Shown: piece after piece, positions 16,646 through 26,044 of the stretch
Numbering within the stretch: position 1 is the stretch's first letter
Layout of the letters: each line of letters starts with the position of its first letter
Assembly: GCF_000185365.1 (NCBI RefSeq)
Contig: NZ_GL622241.1
Span: forward strand, 164,724-227,217
DNA: 62,494 nt
Source of the DNA: Enterococcus italicus DSM 15952
GTDB taxonomy: Bacteria; Bacillota; Bacilli; Lactobacillales; Enterococcaceae
Direction of reading: 5' to 3'
The notes under the pieces: generated by a model
What the model saw: only the letters and a program-made list of their open reading frames with translations
Told to the model about the DNA's origin: nothing
Databases searched by the model: none
Made by a program: the position numbers and the translations under genes

Positions 16646-18010
16646 TTATTTAATAAAATAGTTCATAAAGATACTCGCAATATTGAAATAAATCAACACA
16701 CTAGTCAAATCGCTTAAAGTCGTAATAAATGGACCGCTTGCGACCGCTGGATCGAATCCTAATTTATCCATTAACATTGGAATCAGACTACCTGCTAAAT
16801 TCGCGACCGTAATGGCACACATCATCGCCATCCCAATCACAAAACCTAAGATCGGGTTACCTTTCCAAACGGTGACAATCAAAAAGATCGTCAACCCGGT
16901 AACTGCTCCTGTCACTAGACCCGTCAGCACTTCTCCGATAATCGTGTTCCAGATTGTTTTTTCTTTGTCGTCATTGATCGCCAGACGCCGAACAGCGACC
17001 GCCAGTGATTGCGTCCCAGCGTTTCCGGCCGTACCAGTAATCAATGAGATAAAGACCGCTAAAATACTGGCCTCACTGACTAGTTCTTCATAGCGGCTAA
17101 TTAACGAAGCCGTGGCCATCCCTAAAAACAATAGCGTAATCAGCCACGGAAGACGCCGGCTGGCAGCTTTTACTGGATTTTCATAGACTTCTTCTACGTT
17201 AACTCCGGCTAGTCCTGAGTAGTCACTCGCAGCCTCATCGTCGATAACGTCGATAATATCATCGACCGTCACAATCCCCAACAAACCACCATCATAATCA
17301 ATGACCGGCAACGCTAGGAAATCGTAGTCCCGAAACGTTTGGGCGACGTCTTCTTGGTCGTCCCCTACATGGACACTAATGACGCGCTTACTCATGATAT
17401 CTTCAATCATGCGATCATCGTCATTAACAATCAAATCTCTTAAAGACAACACACCCACTAAACGTTCTTCTTGATCAATCACATAAATATAGTAGATGGT
17501 TTCGGCCATATCTGCTTGCGATTTTAGCACATACATGGCCGAACGAACCGTTTGATTGGCCACAATTGAAACATACTCTGTGGTCATAATGGATCCGGCT
17601 GTATCATCCTCATAATGCAATAGATCTTTGATTTCAGTGGCTTCTTCACTATCCATCAGTGTTAAATATTGAGCTAGCTGGTGCTTAGGCAACGTCTTCA
17701 TAATGTCAACGGCATTATCCGTATACATATGCCCAAGCATTTCAGCGGCATAGGTCGGGCGCATTTCTTCCAAGTAGTTCTTCATCTCGTCCGTGTCTTC
17801 CAATGAATCAAACATATCCGCTAATTCTTTTGGTGATAAGTAGGCGTAGACTAAGCGACGTTTGGCGGCATCGAGAGACTGGTAAAACTGCCCTTGTTCA
17901 TATATATGGAGAGCTAAAAAATTTTCCCGAAAGGCTTGCAACTGATTCTCTTGCAATGCTACTTCCAGTTGTTGAAATTGTTTGGCTAAATTTTCTTGTG
18001 TTTCTTCCAA
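16646..18010 (-). CDS. mgtE: Magnesium transporter MgtE
   Basis: The protein has about 454 residues, the usual MgtE length. An N-terminal helical superfamily domain (including LSPKELADMFDSL) is followed by two CBS domains (around residues 130-250) and a C-terminal membrane domain of five helices containing GTAGNAGTQSLAV, part of the magnesium pore. The cytosolic part closes the channel when magnesium is high. I prefer the TTG at 18010, with GAGG eight bases upstream; a GTG at 18019 would sit on the SD. It follows the pseudouridine synthase gene by 14 bases. Confidence 0.93.
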   Translation of the reverse strand: MEETQENLAKQFQQLEVALQENQLQAFRENFLALHIYEQGQFYQSLDAAKRRLVYAYLSPKELADMFDSLEDTDEMKNYLEEMRPTYAAEMLGHMYTDNAVDIMKTLPKHQLAQYLTLMDSEEATEIKDLLHYEDDTAGSIMTTEYVSIVANQTVRSAMYVLKSQADMAETIYYIYVIDQEERLVGVLSLRDLIVNDDDRMIEDIMSKRVISVHVGDDQEDVAQTFRDYDFLALPVIDYDGGLLGIVTVDDIIDVIDDEAASDYSGLAGVNVEEVYENPVKAASRRLPWLITLLFLGMATASLISRYEELVSEASILAVFISLITGTAGNAGTQSLAVAVRRLAINDDKEKTIWNTIIGEVLTGLVTGAVTGLTIFLIVTVWKGNPILGFVIGMAMMCAITVANLAGSLIPMLMDKLGFDPAVASGPFITTLSDLTSVLIYFNIASIFMNYFIK

Positions 18011-18024
18011 TCCTCTCACCTCAC

Positions 18025-18921
18025 TTAAAATGTCGCCTGAATGACGCGTGCCATATCTTCAGGTAATGGCTGTACAAATGACAATGCTTCCCCGGAAAAT
18101 GGATGGGTAAAATGCAACTCATAGCAGTGCAATGCTTGCCGCATTATCCCTAAGTCTAAGCGACCACCATAAAGATCATCACCAAGCAATGGACACCCAA
18201 TCGATGCAAAATGAACACGGATTTGATGGGTTCTCCCGGTATGCAATTGGATATCGACCAAGGCGATTTGCTGGTATTTTTTTTCTAACCAATATTCCGT
18301 CTTGGCATAACGTCCATCCGTTACGACTTGTCGTTGAATCAACGAAGCATCGTTGCGGCCAATTGGCGCAATAATTTCTGCATGATTCTCAAGCGCATTT
18401 GCTTCATCAAACACGAGCGCTTGGTATTTTTTAGTAAACGATTTGTCGCGTAATTGAACATCGAGCTTGGCATGAGCAAACCCATGCTTGGCAAAGACCA
18501 TCAATCCAGTCGTATCTCGATCCAATCGAGTCACGATATGAACGACTTGATTCGGATAGTTCTTCCGCTTGTAATAACCCTTCACTCGATTGGCCATCGT
18601 TTGATTCGGATGATATTGGGCAGGGATGGATGGGACATTGGCTGGCTTATTGACAATTAAGAGATGATCATCTTCAAAAACAACCTCAATTGGTGCATTG
18701 TCTACCAACAATGTCTCATGTTCCTTTTCATCGGGCGTCACAATCGTCACTATATCCCCTTCTTGAAGAAAATACAAGACATTTTCAACACGCTGATTCA
18801 CTAAAATCGCGCCACCTTGAAACTTAATTTTAGCAAGCAATCCCCGAGAAATGCCTTGCTCCTTTAAAAAATACTTCACTTGCTGTGTTTCAGCTTTTTG
18901 AAAGGTATACTCAAACCTCAT
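18025..18921 (-). CDS. RluA/RluD-family pseudouridine synthase
   Basis: This 298-residue protein has an S4-like N-terminal part and the catalytic motif TRLDRDTTGLMVFAK, whose aspartate attacks uridine; GRTHQIRVH follows later. It modifies uridines in rRNA or tRNA. In Bacillus the syntenic gene is yjbO. The ATG at 18921 overlaps the nadK stop codon as ATGA, which implies translational coupling. The exact target site cannot be told from sequence. Confidence 0.93.
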   Translation of the reverse strand: MRFEYTFQKAETQQVKYFLKEQGISRGLLAKIKFQGGAILVNQRVENVLYFLQEGDIVTIVTPDEKEHETLLVDNAPIEVVFEDDHLLIVNKPANVPSIPAQYHPNQTMANRVKGYYKRKNYPNQVVHIVTRLDRDTTGLMVFAKHGFAHAKLDVQLRDKSFTKKYQALVFDEANALENHAEIIAPIGRNDASLIQRQVVTDGRYAKTEYWLEKKYQQIALVDIQLHTGRTHQIRVHFASIGCPLLGDDLYGGRLDLGIMRQALHCYELHFTHPFSGEALSFVQPLPEDMARVIQATF

Positions 18922-19730
18922 TCTTCTATCTCTCCAATAAATGCATCGCGCACGCGACGCCAAAAATGTGTATGCCGATAAGATGCAAATTGAATCTTTT
19001 CTTCAGCAATTCGATAAAAGATCGACTTAATTTCCTCTTGTTGTAACTGAAATTGATCTACCGTAACCAAGCATTCAGCACTATCTTGCATCCGTAACTC
19101 GATCCATTCATGGCTGGCAATTACCATGGGTGAGCCAAGTGTCCGAAAAACACGGTTATTCAATGAGGCAATCTCGGCAAGCTGAATGGCATTGATTCGT
19201 GGATGCAAGACCGCTCCTCCAATGCTTTTATTATACGCTGTCGATCCTGTTGGCGTCGATACGGACAGGCCATCGCCACGAAAGCGCTCGAATAGTTCAT
19301 CACGAATGTATATATCTGCGACCATCGTAGAATCAGTCCGTTTGACAATTGATTCATTCAGCGACAAGAAATGCTTCGTGGGCTTACCATTTCGATACGT
19401 AATCCGCACGTCTAATAAAGGATAACTGACACTCTCGTCTTTTCTTGTACTTAACAGCTCAATTAAATCATCCAACTCATAATCACGCCAATCAGTATAA
19501 AAACCTAAATGCCCCGTGTGCACACCAATGAAGCGCACTTGGTCCAATTTGTGGCTATACAAATGAAAAGCAGACAAAAGTGTACCATCCCCACCTACCG
19601 AAATAACTAGTTCTGGATTTCGTTGATCGATGGTATGGCCAGCAGCTACTAATTTTTCTAATAGTTCAGCTGTAATTTGTAAGGTGTGTTCAGTCTTATT
19701 GTGGACCACTGCTATCTTCAATTTTACCAT
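18918..19730 (-). CDS. nadK: NAD kinase
   Basis: The 270-residue protein has the NAD kinase motifs SVGGDGTLLSAF (about residues 44-55), LNESIVKR and TPTGSTAYNKSIGG. It phosphorylates NAD+ to NADP+ using ATP or polyphosphate. The reading frame overlaps the end of relQ by 35 bases and the start of the pseudouridine synthase gene by 4, so the three genes form one tightly coupled operon. Confidence 0.97.
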   Translation of the reverse strand: MVKLKIAVVHNKTEHTLQITAELLEKLVAAGHTIDQRNPELVISVGGDGTLLSAFHLYSHKLDQVRFIGVHTGHLGFYTDWRDYELDDLIELLSTRKDESVSYPLLDVRITYRNGKPTKHFLSLNESIVKRTDSTMVADIYIRDELFERFRGDGLSVSTPTGSTAYNKSIGGAVLHPRINAIQLAEIASLNNRVFRTLGSPMVIASHEWIELRMQDSAECLVTVDQFQLQQEEIKSIFYRIAEEKIQFASYRHTHFWRRVRDAFIGEIEE

Positions 19731-20391
19731 GCTCTAGTGTCCTTTCTGTCTCGTCAGAATGCGCACGATGCTCGCCTTTACCTCTAATAAATAAATGTTG
19801 CGCTTCTTGAATTTCTTCGCGAATACTAGACATCTCTTCGTCTAATTGATAGGCTGCTTCCGCTGCTCGTCGCAAACGATTGCCGATTTCTGGTGGGAAA
19901 TCTCCTTGATATTTATAGTTTAGCGAATGTTCAATTGTTGCCCAAAAATTCATCGCCAATGTGCGAATTTGAATTTCAGCTAATATTTTCTTTTCACCAG
20001 TAACTAATTGGACTGGATACTCGACGACTAAATGATACGACCGGTACCCACTGTTCTTTTGATTGCTGATGTAATCACGCTCAATTAATACACGCATATC
20101 ATTGCGATTGCGAATAAGCTGCACGACTTGATGGATATCTTCTGCAAACTGACACATAATTCGTAAGCCAGCAATGTCAGACATCTCTTCTTCCAAGCGG
20201 TCAAATGGGATATTTCTTAATTTACTTTTGGTGACGATACTATCGACAGGCTTTACCCGCCCCGTCACAAATTCAATTGGTACATGCTTATTTTGTTCAC
20301 GAAACTGTTTGCGAATGCCCCGTAACTTCACTTTCAATTCTGAGACGGTCTGCTCATACGGCGCTAAAAAATTATCCCAATCACGTTCCAT
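19696..20391 (-). CDS. relQ: Small alarmone synthetase RelQ, GTP pyrophosphokinase
   Basis: The 231-residue protein contains only the RelA/SpoT synthetase domain, with MSDIAGLRIMCQF, DYISNQKNSGYRSYH and AEIQIRTLAMNFWATIEHS, and has no HD hydrolase domain. RelQ makes (p)ppGpp from ATP and GDP/GTP and forms tetramers. The start ATG lies 164 bases from the divergent CYTH gene, the same arrangement as yjbM/yjbK in Bacillus. It is the first gene of the relQ-nadK-rluD-like-mgtE operon. Confidence 0.95.
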   Translation of the reverse strand: MERDWDNFLAPYEQTVSELKVKLRGIRKQFREQNKHVPIEFVTGRVKPVDSIVTKSKLRNIPFDRLEEEMSDIAGLRIMCQFAEDIHQVVQLIRNRNDMRVLIERDYISNQKNSGYRSYHLVVEYPVQLVTGEKKILAEIQIRTLAMNFWATIEHSLNYKYQGDFPPEIGNRLRRAAEAAYQLDEEMSSIREEIQEAQHLFIRGKGEHRAHSDETERTLEHGKIEDSSGPQ

Positions 20392-20554
20392 TTGGATCCC
20401 TCGTTTCTTTTAAACATACAGGCTTATCTTATCATAATTTAGAGAAAATCTTTAGTCCTATTACTTTCTTTACAAAAAGGAAAGCTCTTAGAAAGTTGAC
20501 AGATTGTCTTCTTTCAAGTAAAACCAAAGAAAACACACAGAAAGAAGGACCCTT

Positions 20555-21133
20555 ATGAGTGAACAACTTGAAATCGAATGGAAAACTGCCTTAACCAAAG
20601 AAGAATATACTCGCCTTTTAACAAAGCTAAACATCACGGAATTTTTCATCCAGACAAATAGTTATTTCGATACCCCGACTTTTACCTTACAATCCAAAAA
20701 GTGTGGCTTGCGTATTCGTCTATTAGATACTTATGCAGAACTCACCTTAAAATCTCCTCAACCAGTCGGAAAGCTCGAAACAACCGATCAACTAACGCTC
20801 GCAGAAGCCAAAGAATTGTTGCAGCTAGGACGGATTCCAAATGAAGGCGCAGTGGCACAAGCTTTAGAGACACTTGGGATACATCCAGCTGAGGTCGTAA
20901 AATTTGCCGAATTGACCACCAAACGTGCCGAACTACCGATCAATGAAGGACTATTAGCCATTGATGAAAGCTGGGCTCATAATCTCCATGACTATGAGTT
21001 AGAGCTAGAAGTCGATGAGGCACATGCGGATCAGGCTCATTTTTTAAATCTTTTAAACAACTGGAATTTGACCTTTCATCCAACAAAAAATAAAATTCAG
21101 CGTGCAAAAGAAGCCGCTGATTCAACAAAATAA
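20555..21133 (+). CDS. CYTH domain protein (YjbK type)
   Basis: This 192-residue protein starts with the ExExK-type motif (EIEWK, residues 6-10) and has alternating charged strands such as RIRLLDTYAELTLKSP and YELELEVDEA. CYTH enzymes form a triphosphate tunnel and act on triphosphates or adenylate. The YjbK group commonly lies next to relQ, as here, so a role near nucleotide or alarmone metabolism is often suspected but not shown. SD AGAAGGA precedes the ATG. Confidence 0.88.
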   Translation: MSEQLEIEWKTALTKEEYTRLLTKLNITEFFIQTNSYFDTPTFTLQSKKCGLRIRLLDTYAELTLKSPQPVGKLETTDQLTLAEAKELLQLGRIPNEGAVAQALETLGIHPAEVVKFAELTTKRAELPINEGLLAIDESWAHNLHDYELELEVDEAHADQAHFLNLLNNWNLTFHPTKNKIQRAKEAADSTK

Positions 21134-21162
21134 ACCAGCGAGACACAACGAGCTACTACAAT

Positions 21163-21220
21163 AAAAAGACCATAACATCCAAAAGTTTGAGAAACTACTT
21201 CCGGATGTTTTGGTCTTTTC
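21163..21220. terminator. Bidirectional terminator, repeat family A copy 4
   Basis: AAAAAGACCATAACATCC pairs with GGATGTTTTGGTCTTTT, with the loop AAAGTTTGAGAAACT, very like copy 1. It separates the CYTH gene from the convergent pepF. Confidence 0.85.
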
Positions 21221-21288
21221 GTTACTATTTATGAATGCTTTCTCAGCTTCTTTTATCAGAAGCTCGTTTTTACATAATTAGAAACAAA

Positions 21289-23106
21289 TTAATTTTCTAA
21301 TTCTTTTACTAATGCTTCCAATTCATTCAGACGTTGTTCAAAGACTTTCATCGCATCAACAATATAATCAGCTTTAGTCATATCCACGCCTGCTTTTTTC
21401 ATTACTTCTACTGGATAATCACTTGATCCAGATTTCAAGTAAGCAAGATAGTTCGTTAATGCTTCAGGTCCTTCTGTCAAAATCTTGTGAGACAAAGCCG
21501 ATGCAGCAGAGAAGCCTGTTGCATATTGGAACACGTAATAATTATAGTAGAAATGCGGAATTCTAGACCACTCAAGCTTGATTTCATCATCATTTGATAA
21601 CGCTGGTCCATAATACTTGTTGTTCAATTCCCCATAAGATTCACTTAAAAACTCGGCCGTCAGTGGCGTCCCTTTGGCATCTTCCACATGCATAAAGTGT
21701 TCAAATTCAGCAAATTGCGTTTGACGGAAGATTGTTCCTTTAAAGCCATCTAAATAGTGATTCAAAATATACGCACGTACTTTTGGATCTGACTCAGTCT
21801 TTAATAGGTACTCTGTTAAGAGATTTTCATTTGTTGTTGAAGCAATTTCTGCCAAGAAAATTGGGTAATCACCGTAGACATATGGTTGGCTAGTACGAGT
21901 AAAGTAACTATGCACGCTATGACCCATTTCGTGAACCAAGGTAAACAATTGATCCAATGTATCATGCCAATTCATTAAGATGTATGGCAAGGTGTCATAC
22001 GCACCAGAAGAGTAAGCACCACTGCGTTTGCCTTTGTTTTCGACAACATCAATCCAACGATTGTCAAAAGCAGACTTCACGACTGCTAAGTATTCTTCAC
22101 CCATTGGCGCTAATGCTTCTAAAGCTTTTTCGACCGCTTCTTCATAGGTATAAGAAATTGACGCTTCGCCTAATAATGGTGTGTAGACATCATACATATG
22201 CAATTCATCGACAGCCAATAAGCGTTTGCGTAATTCCATATAGCGATGCAACAACGGTAAATGCTCATTTACCACGTCAACCAAAGTATCATAAACAGAT
22301 TCAGGCACGTGGTTACTGCTTAGGGCCGCTTGGCGAGCACTCTCAAAATGGCGCGCAGATGCTTTGAAATTATGGGCTTTTATATTTGTACTTAATGTAG
22401 AAGCAAAGGTATTTCGAAATTGTTTATATACTTCATATAATCCCTTAAAGGCTGCTTCACGCACATCGCGATTCGTACTTTCCATTAATTGACCATAAAC
22501 ACCATGAGACAATTGAATAGTCTCGCCATTTTCACCCTTGATTGTCGGAAATACTAAATCAGCATTGTTTAATACAGAGAATGTTTTGCTTGGTGAGCCG
22601 AAAATTTCTCCAGAAGCTGCTAATAATTCTTCTTGCTCAGCAGGTAAAACATGATCACGATTCGCAACGATGGTCTCAATAAAATGACGATACGGTGCTA
22701 AAGCCGCTTCTTCATCAAAATATCCCCAAATCACATCATCCGCTAATGAAAGAACTTCTGGTTCAAACCAACTCAATGCGGCTCCTACTTGAGCAGCTAG
22801 ATTTGTTGCACGTGCATTTAGCGCTTGATATGTCGTATTGGCAGTATCCTGATCATTTTTTAAATGACTATACACATAAAGTGTTTCTAATTTTCTGGAA
22901 ATACTTAGCAAATAATCAATCGCACTTAAAAATGCACTTGCCCCATTTGTTAAGGTCCCTTTATATGTATCGGCTTCCTTCAATTCTTCTTGTACTGTGG
23001 CAAAAGCAGCTTCGAATGCTTCATCCGAGGCAAAAATCTTCGTTAAGTCCCAAGTCAATGCTTCAGGTACTTCTTCTCGTATTGGTAATTGTTGCACTTC
23101 TGACAT
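21289..23106 (-). CDS. pepF: Oligoendopeptidase F
   Basis: The 605-residue metallopeptidase carries the zinc motif HEMGHSVHSY, with a third ligand glutamate in the following helix (EIASTTNENLLTEY). PepF is a cytoplasmic M3 peptidase that cuts peptides of roughly 7 to 17 residues. The ATG at 23106 has an SD of the AAGGGGAG type. It lies 99 bases after coiA, the same pairing seen in Bacillus and streptococci. Confidence 0.97.
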   Translation of the reverse strand: MSEVQQLPIREEVPEALTWDLTKIFASDEAFEAAFATVQEELKEADTYKGTLTNGASAFLSAIDYLLSISRKLETLYVYSHLKNDQDTANTTYQALNARATNLAAQVGAALSWFEPEVLSLADDVIWGYFDEEAALAPYRHFIETIVANRDHVLPAEQEELLAASGEIFGSPSKTFSVLNNADLVFPTIKGENGETIQLSHGVYGQLMESTNRDVREAAFKGLYEVYKQFRNTFASTLSTNIKAHNFKASARHFESARQAALSSNHVPESVYDTLVDVVNEHLPLLHRYMELRKRLLAVDELHMYDVYTPLLGEASISYTYEEAVEKALEALAPMGEEYLAVVKSAFDNRWIDVVENKGKRSGAYSSGAYDTLPYILMNWHDTLDQLFTLVHEMGHSVHSYFTRTSQPYVYGDYPIFLAEIASTTNENLLTEYLLKTESDPKVRAYILNHYLDGFKGTIFRQTQFAEFEHFMHVEDAKGTPLTAEFLSESYGELNNKYYGPALSNDDEIKLEWSRIPHFYYNYYVFQYATGFSAASALSHKILTEGPEALTNYLAYLKSGSSDYPVEVMKKAGVDMTKADYIVDAMKVFEQRLNELEALVKELEN

Positions 23107-23205
23107 AATTAAAAACTCCCCTTTTCGCTTATTTCTGTGATGATGGTAGCTTTTCTCACAGAAGACTTTATTGTATCATACTATATTTTTTTTAGTAGAT
23201 GCATT

Positions 23206-24165
23206 TTATTTTTTCATATACTTGGCTAATTGCTGACACTCTTGATACAGTTCAACACATAACTGCTCGCAATCAAGATACGGCCACCCTTCTAATAGAT
23301 TTGTCTTTTGACATGCGTGCCGCCAGTCATCAAAGGTTGACCAATAGCAAAAATAGGCCCGTAAGACCAATAGTTCATGTGTAAATAAAAAGCCATATCG
23401 ACTCGGACTATAGCACCAATTAGGAAGCGAAAAAATTGACAGACCAAGCTCATAAACTTTTTGTTGCAATGTCAGAAATGTTGGGTTCAACTGCATAAGC
23501 TGCCGTTGTAACCAATGTGGATAAGACTCAGTCGTGTGTAGTGATTGACAGACCGCTCGTTCAAATTTCCACTGGTGCGCCGGTGTTTTTGAATAAACTT
23601 GCCATGTATAACCGACAGGATAAGACCATTGCATCCCTCGATAACAAAGCAGCTTCTCCTGACTCACATCTAAGCCAAAGCTATAAAAAGTAGTAGCAGA
23701 ATTCAGTTGACAGCATGCTTTTTGGAAATGCGTCCAGTGGCGCTTCGGCTGTAACTTTGAGCCTAGGATCCAGATTGGTTGATATTGTGCCTGGATATAC
23801 CCTAACGTCCGCTCCTGAAAGCGCGAAAAAGGTAAAGGAGAACATTGAAATTCAAGTGCCCGCTTATCCGCTAATAAATCAGGTCTTTGTTTCAGTTCAG
23901 GTAAATAAGCTTCAATTGTTGCAGATGAGACGAATTGTAGCAACAATCGCTTGCCCTGCAAATGTTCCACCGTCTCCCCTTCAGAATACGTCTGACAGGT
24001 CGTCCCTTTACAATGTGCAAAATGAGCAATTTTTTGCTCTCCTGCTTTTAGCAGGACAGGAGATTGACAGCCTGGACAGTGTAACCTTGGTCGCTCACGC
24101 TTCTTTTTTTTCGCCAGAAGTGCTGCGTCAATATATGAACCATCTTTCGACTGTGCCAATAACAT
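23206..24165 (-). CDS. coiA: Competence protein CoiA
   Basis: The 319-residue protein has the N-terminal CoiA zinc region (HCPGCQSPVLLK, IAHFAHCKG) and a nuclease-like core with ALEFQCSPLPFSRFQERT. CoiA is a late competence protein needed for recombination of incoming DNA. I start at ATG 24165 because GGAGG lies seven bases upstream; an ATG at 24171 touches the SD. Unlike most genes here it has no clear SigA promoter. TGCGTATATATAGG lies just upstream. Confidence 0.9.
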   Translation of the reverse strand: MLLAQSKDGSYIDAALLAKKKKRERPRLHCPGCQSPVLLKAGEQKIAHFAHCKGTTCQTYSEGETVEHLQGKRLLLQFVSSATIEAYLPELKQRPDLLADKRALEFQCSPLPFSRFQERTLGYIQAQYQPIWILGSKLQPKRHWTHFQKACCQLNSATTFYSFGLDVSQEKLLCYRGMQWSYPVGYTWQVYSKTPAHQWKFERAVCQSLHTTESYPHWLQRQLMQLNPTFLTLQQKVYELGLSIFSLPNWCYSPSRYGFLFTHELLVLRAYFCYWSTFDDWRHACQKTNLLEGWPYLDCEQLCVELYQECQQLAKYMKK

Positions 24166-24192
24166 TGTCATCCCTCCTGCCTATATATACGC

Positions 24193-24250
24193 AAAAAGGC
24201 CACCAAATCCAAAAGTTATATCTCAAACTTCTGGATTTGGTGGTCTTTTT
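24193..24250. terminator. Family A hairpin copy 5
   Basis: AAAAAGGCCACCAAATCCA pairs with TGGATTTGGTGGTCTTTTT. It lies upstream of coiA and directly next to the family B element that follows mecA, so in practice it blocks read-through from mecA into coiA. Confidence 0.8.
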
Positions 24251-24256
24251 ATAGCA

Positions 24257-24402
24257 GCGCTTTTGTCACAACCTAGTTTAAACGGTGTTCTAAAGCAGCT
24301 CTCTTGAAATAACTAAAAAATTCCCAAAATTTGAAAAAACAATTTTTGAAATTTCTGAGTTATTGCTCAGAGCTAAGCGCTTTTGTCACAACCTAGTTTA
24401 AA
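24257..24402 (-). repeat. Dispersed repeat family B copy 1, after mecA
   Basis: The element starts right at the mecA stop codon with GGTTGTGACAAAAGCGC on the minus strand and contains a long hairpin (AGCTCT ... ATAACT ... AGTTAT ... AGAGCT, with AAATT/CAAAATTTG inner arms). A 26-base segment containing GCGCTTTTGTCACAACC occurs twice as an exact direct repeat at 24257-24282 and 24377-24402. Confidence 0.75.
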
Positions 24403-25108
24403 GGGCAAATTGTTCACGGATAAATGGTAAGGCGTCATTTTTTACAATTACTTGACCATGCTCGTCCAGAACAGCTTTTGTAATTGTGGATTTTCGGCCA
24501 AATTCTGAAACATGTGCTAGAATATTTTTCTTTTCTGCTTCAAGAACATCCTCACCTAAAAACTGAATAGCCAAATAATATTGTTGGTTCATCGCGTAGA
24601 GGGTCGTATCGACCTCTTCAAGTTGAACTTCGTGGGCCAACCAGACAACCATTTCAAAATTGGCTATTTCAATAATAAGTGATTGCTTTGGTAAAAGTAC
24701 AGGGTGCGTCGGCTTCTTATCAGCATCTTCTTTTTGTGCTGCAAGCTCTTGCTCCAACTCTTCTAACCCAGCCTCTTCGAAATCACTCTCATCATCCATC
24801 TTGCCAAACCATTCAGGTAATTCGCCATCTTCGTCACGGAACGCTTTAAATGATTCATTTAACTCTTCAGCATTGCTTTTGCTAATAAATAATTCAAGGC
24901 CGTCCCCTTTTGGCATGACTTGAAACGTCACAGCTTCACTACCTTTGAATTCTTCATTGACATCTACTTCTTCTAAAATGCTATAGAAAAAACTCTCAAT
25001 TTCGTCTTTATTTCCTAATAAGTCTAAAAAAGTGAATCCTCTCGCAGCTAAATCTTCGCCTTTTATTAAGACACGGATTGTATTTTCATTGATGTGCTCC
25101 ATTTCCAT
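24398..25108 (-). CDS. mecA: Adaptor protein MecA
   Basis: The 236-residue protein begins MEMEHINENTIRVLI, the standard MecA start, has the acidic linker in the middle (about residues 105-145) and the C-terminal ClpC-binding domain. MecA delivers substrates such as ComK or the competence sigma factor to ClpCP and recognises ClpC. It sits 143 bases after spxA in the conserved spx-mecA-coiA-pepF order. Its 3' end runs into repeat B copy 1. Confidence 0.96.
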   Translation of the reverse strand: MEMEHINENTIRVLIKGEDLAARGFTFLDLLGNKDEIESFFYSILEEVDVNEEFKGSEAVTFQVMPKGDGLELFISKSNAEELNESFKAFRDEDGELPEWFGKMDDESDFEEAGLEELEQELAAQKEDADKKPTHPVLLPKQSLIIEIANFEMVVWLAHEVQLEEVDTTLYAMNQQYYLAIQFLGEDVLEAEKKNILAHVSEFGRKSTITKAVLDEHGQVIVKNDALPFIREQFAL

Positions 25109-25206
25109 CTTAGCTACACCTCACTTTACGATTTCTAGCTACTTTCATTGTAACGAATCTTACCAAAATGTAAAGGATTTATCACTAACTCAATGTTAGG
25201 AAACAC

Positions 25207-25242
25207 AAAAAAAGATGTAGCTACTCACTCGTAACTACATCC
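25207..25242 (-). terminator. spxA terminator
   Basis: GATGTAG-TAC pairs with GTA-CTACATC on the minus strand and is followed by seven T residues. It lies about 10 bases past the spxA stop. Confidence 0.88.
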
Positions 25243-25251
25243 GATCGCTGC

Positions 25252-25650
25252 CTATAAACCAGCCATCAATTGCGCTTGCCGCAACTCTAATTGACGAACA
25301 TCTCTTGGTAAGAAACGACGAATTTCATCTTCGTTAAATCCAACTTGCAGGCGCTTTTCATCGACCATAATTGGACGACGTAACAATCCTGGATTTTCTT
25401 GAACGAGCTTTAATAACTCATTCAATGGCAAATCATCTAAGTCCATATTTAACTTTTGAAACACTTTAGAACGGGTAGAAATAATTTCTTCTGTCCCATC
25501 TTCAGTCATCTGTAAAATGGTTTGAAGCTCATCAATATTTAATGGCTCTGAAAAAATATTTCGTTCGACAAAAGGAATTTCGTGTTCTTGAAGCCATGCT
25601 CTGGCTTTTCGGCAAGAAGTACAACTTGGGGAAGTATACAATGTCAACAA
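25252..25650 (-). CDS. spxA: Transcriptional regulator Spx
   Basis: The 132-residue ArsC-fold protein reads [19 protein letters not shown], with the redox switch Cys10-Cys13 and the FQKLN and RRPI segments typical of Spx. It binds the RNA polymerase alpha C-terminal domain and redirects transcription under disulfide stress. The start is TTG at 25650, eight bases after GGAG and matching the usual first residues of Spx; a GTG three codons earlier sits too close to the SD. Confidence 0.95.
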   Translation of the reverse strand: MLTLYTSPSCTSCRKARAWLQEHEIPFVERNIFSEPLNIDELQTILQMTEDGTEEIISTRSKVFQKLNMDLDDLPLNELLKLVQENPGLLRRPIMVDEKRLQVGFNEDEIRRFLPRDVRQLELRQAQLMAGL

Positions 25651-25710
25651 CGTAATCACTCCTTTTTCTATTCAACCATATGCAACATATTGTTTCAATT
25701 TCATAAGTTT

Positions 25711-25739
25711 ATTATACAGGACAAAAAATTAAATTACTA
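25711..25739 (-). promoter_or_regulatory. Probable spxA promoter
   Basis: An extended -10 (TG then TATAAT at 25711-25716) has a weak -35 (TAGTAA) 17 bases upstream, about 60 bases before the spxA start. Confidence 0.45.
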
Positions 25740-26044
25740 GCTATTTTTTCATGCTTTTTCATTTCATCATCGTAAAAATTGATGAAAAACTTTGTGATTG
25801 TAAGCTTTCTTTCATATGTTAAGACTGTGTTAAAACTAGGTAACTATCAGAAACTTATTATATAACAACTACAAAAAACTGTTTTATTCACAAAGTTTAT
25901 TAAAGCTGAATTCTATTTTTCTTATTAGACTTAGCAAGACAAAAAAGTCAGGTATCCTTTTTTCTTTATGAAATATAGGTTTTCTTTCTTTTTAGCTTCC
26001 TTTCGTAATCAATCACTTCGTCACAGGCTCCTTCACCTGTCCCC
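25740..26044. other. AT-rich intergenic region with no gene found
   Basis: About 300 bases between the spxA promoter and the end of the ABC exporter gene contain no open frame with an SD. A short stem (TCATCA with TGATGA near 25768-25796) is the only structure I see. No clear terminator follows the exporter stop. Confidence 0.5.

Noticed and set aside
22695-23108. Open frame of 137 codons opposite the start of pepF
   Set aside because: It lies wholly antisense to a well-defined gene, has no SD and has an unlikely composition (many His and Leu).
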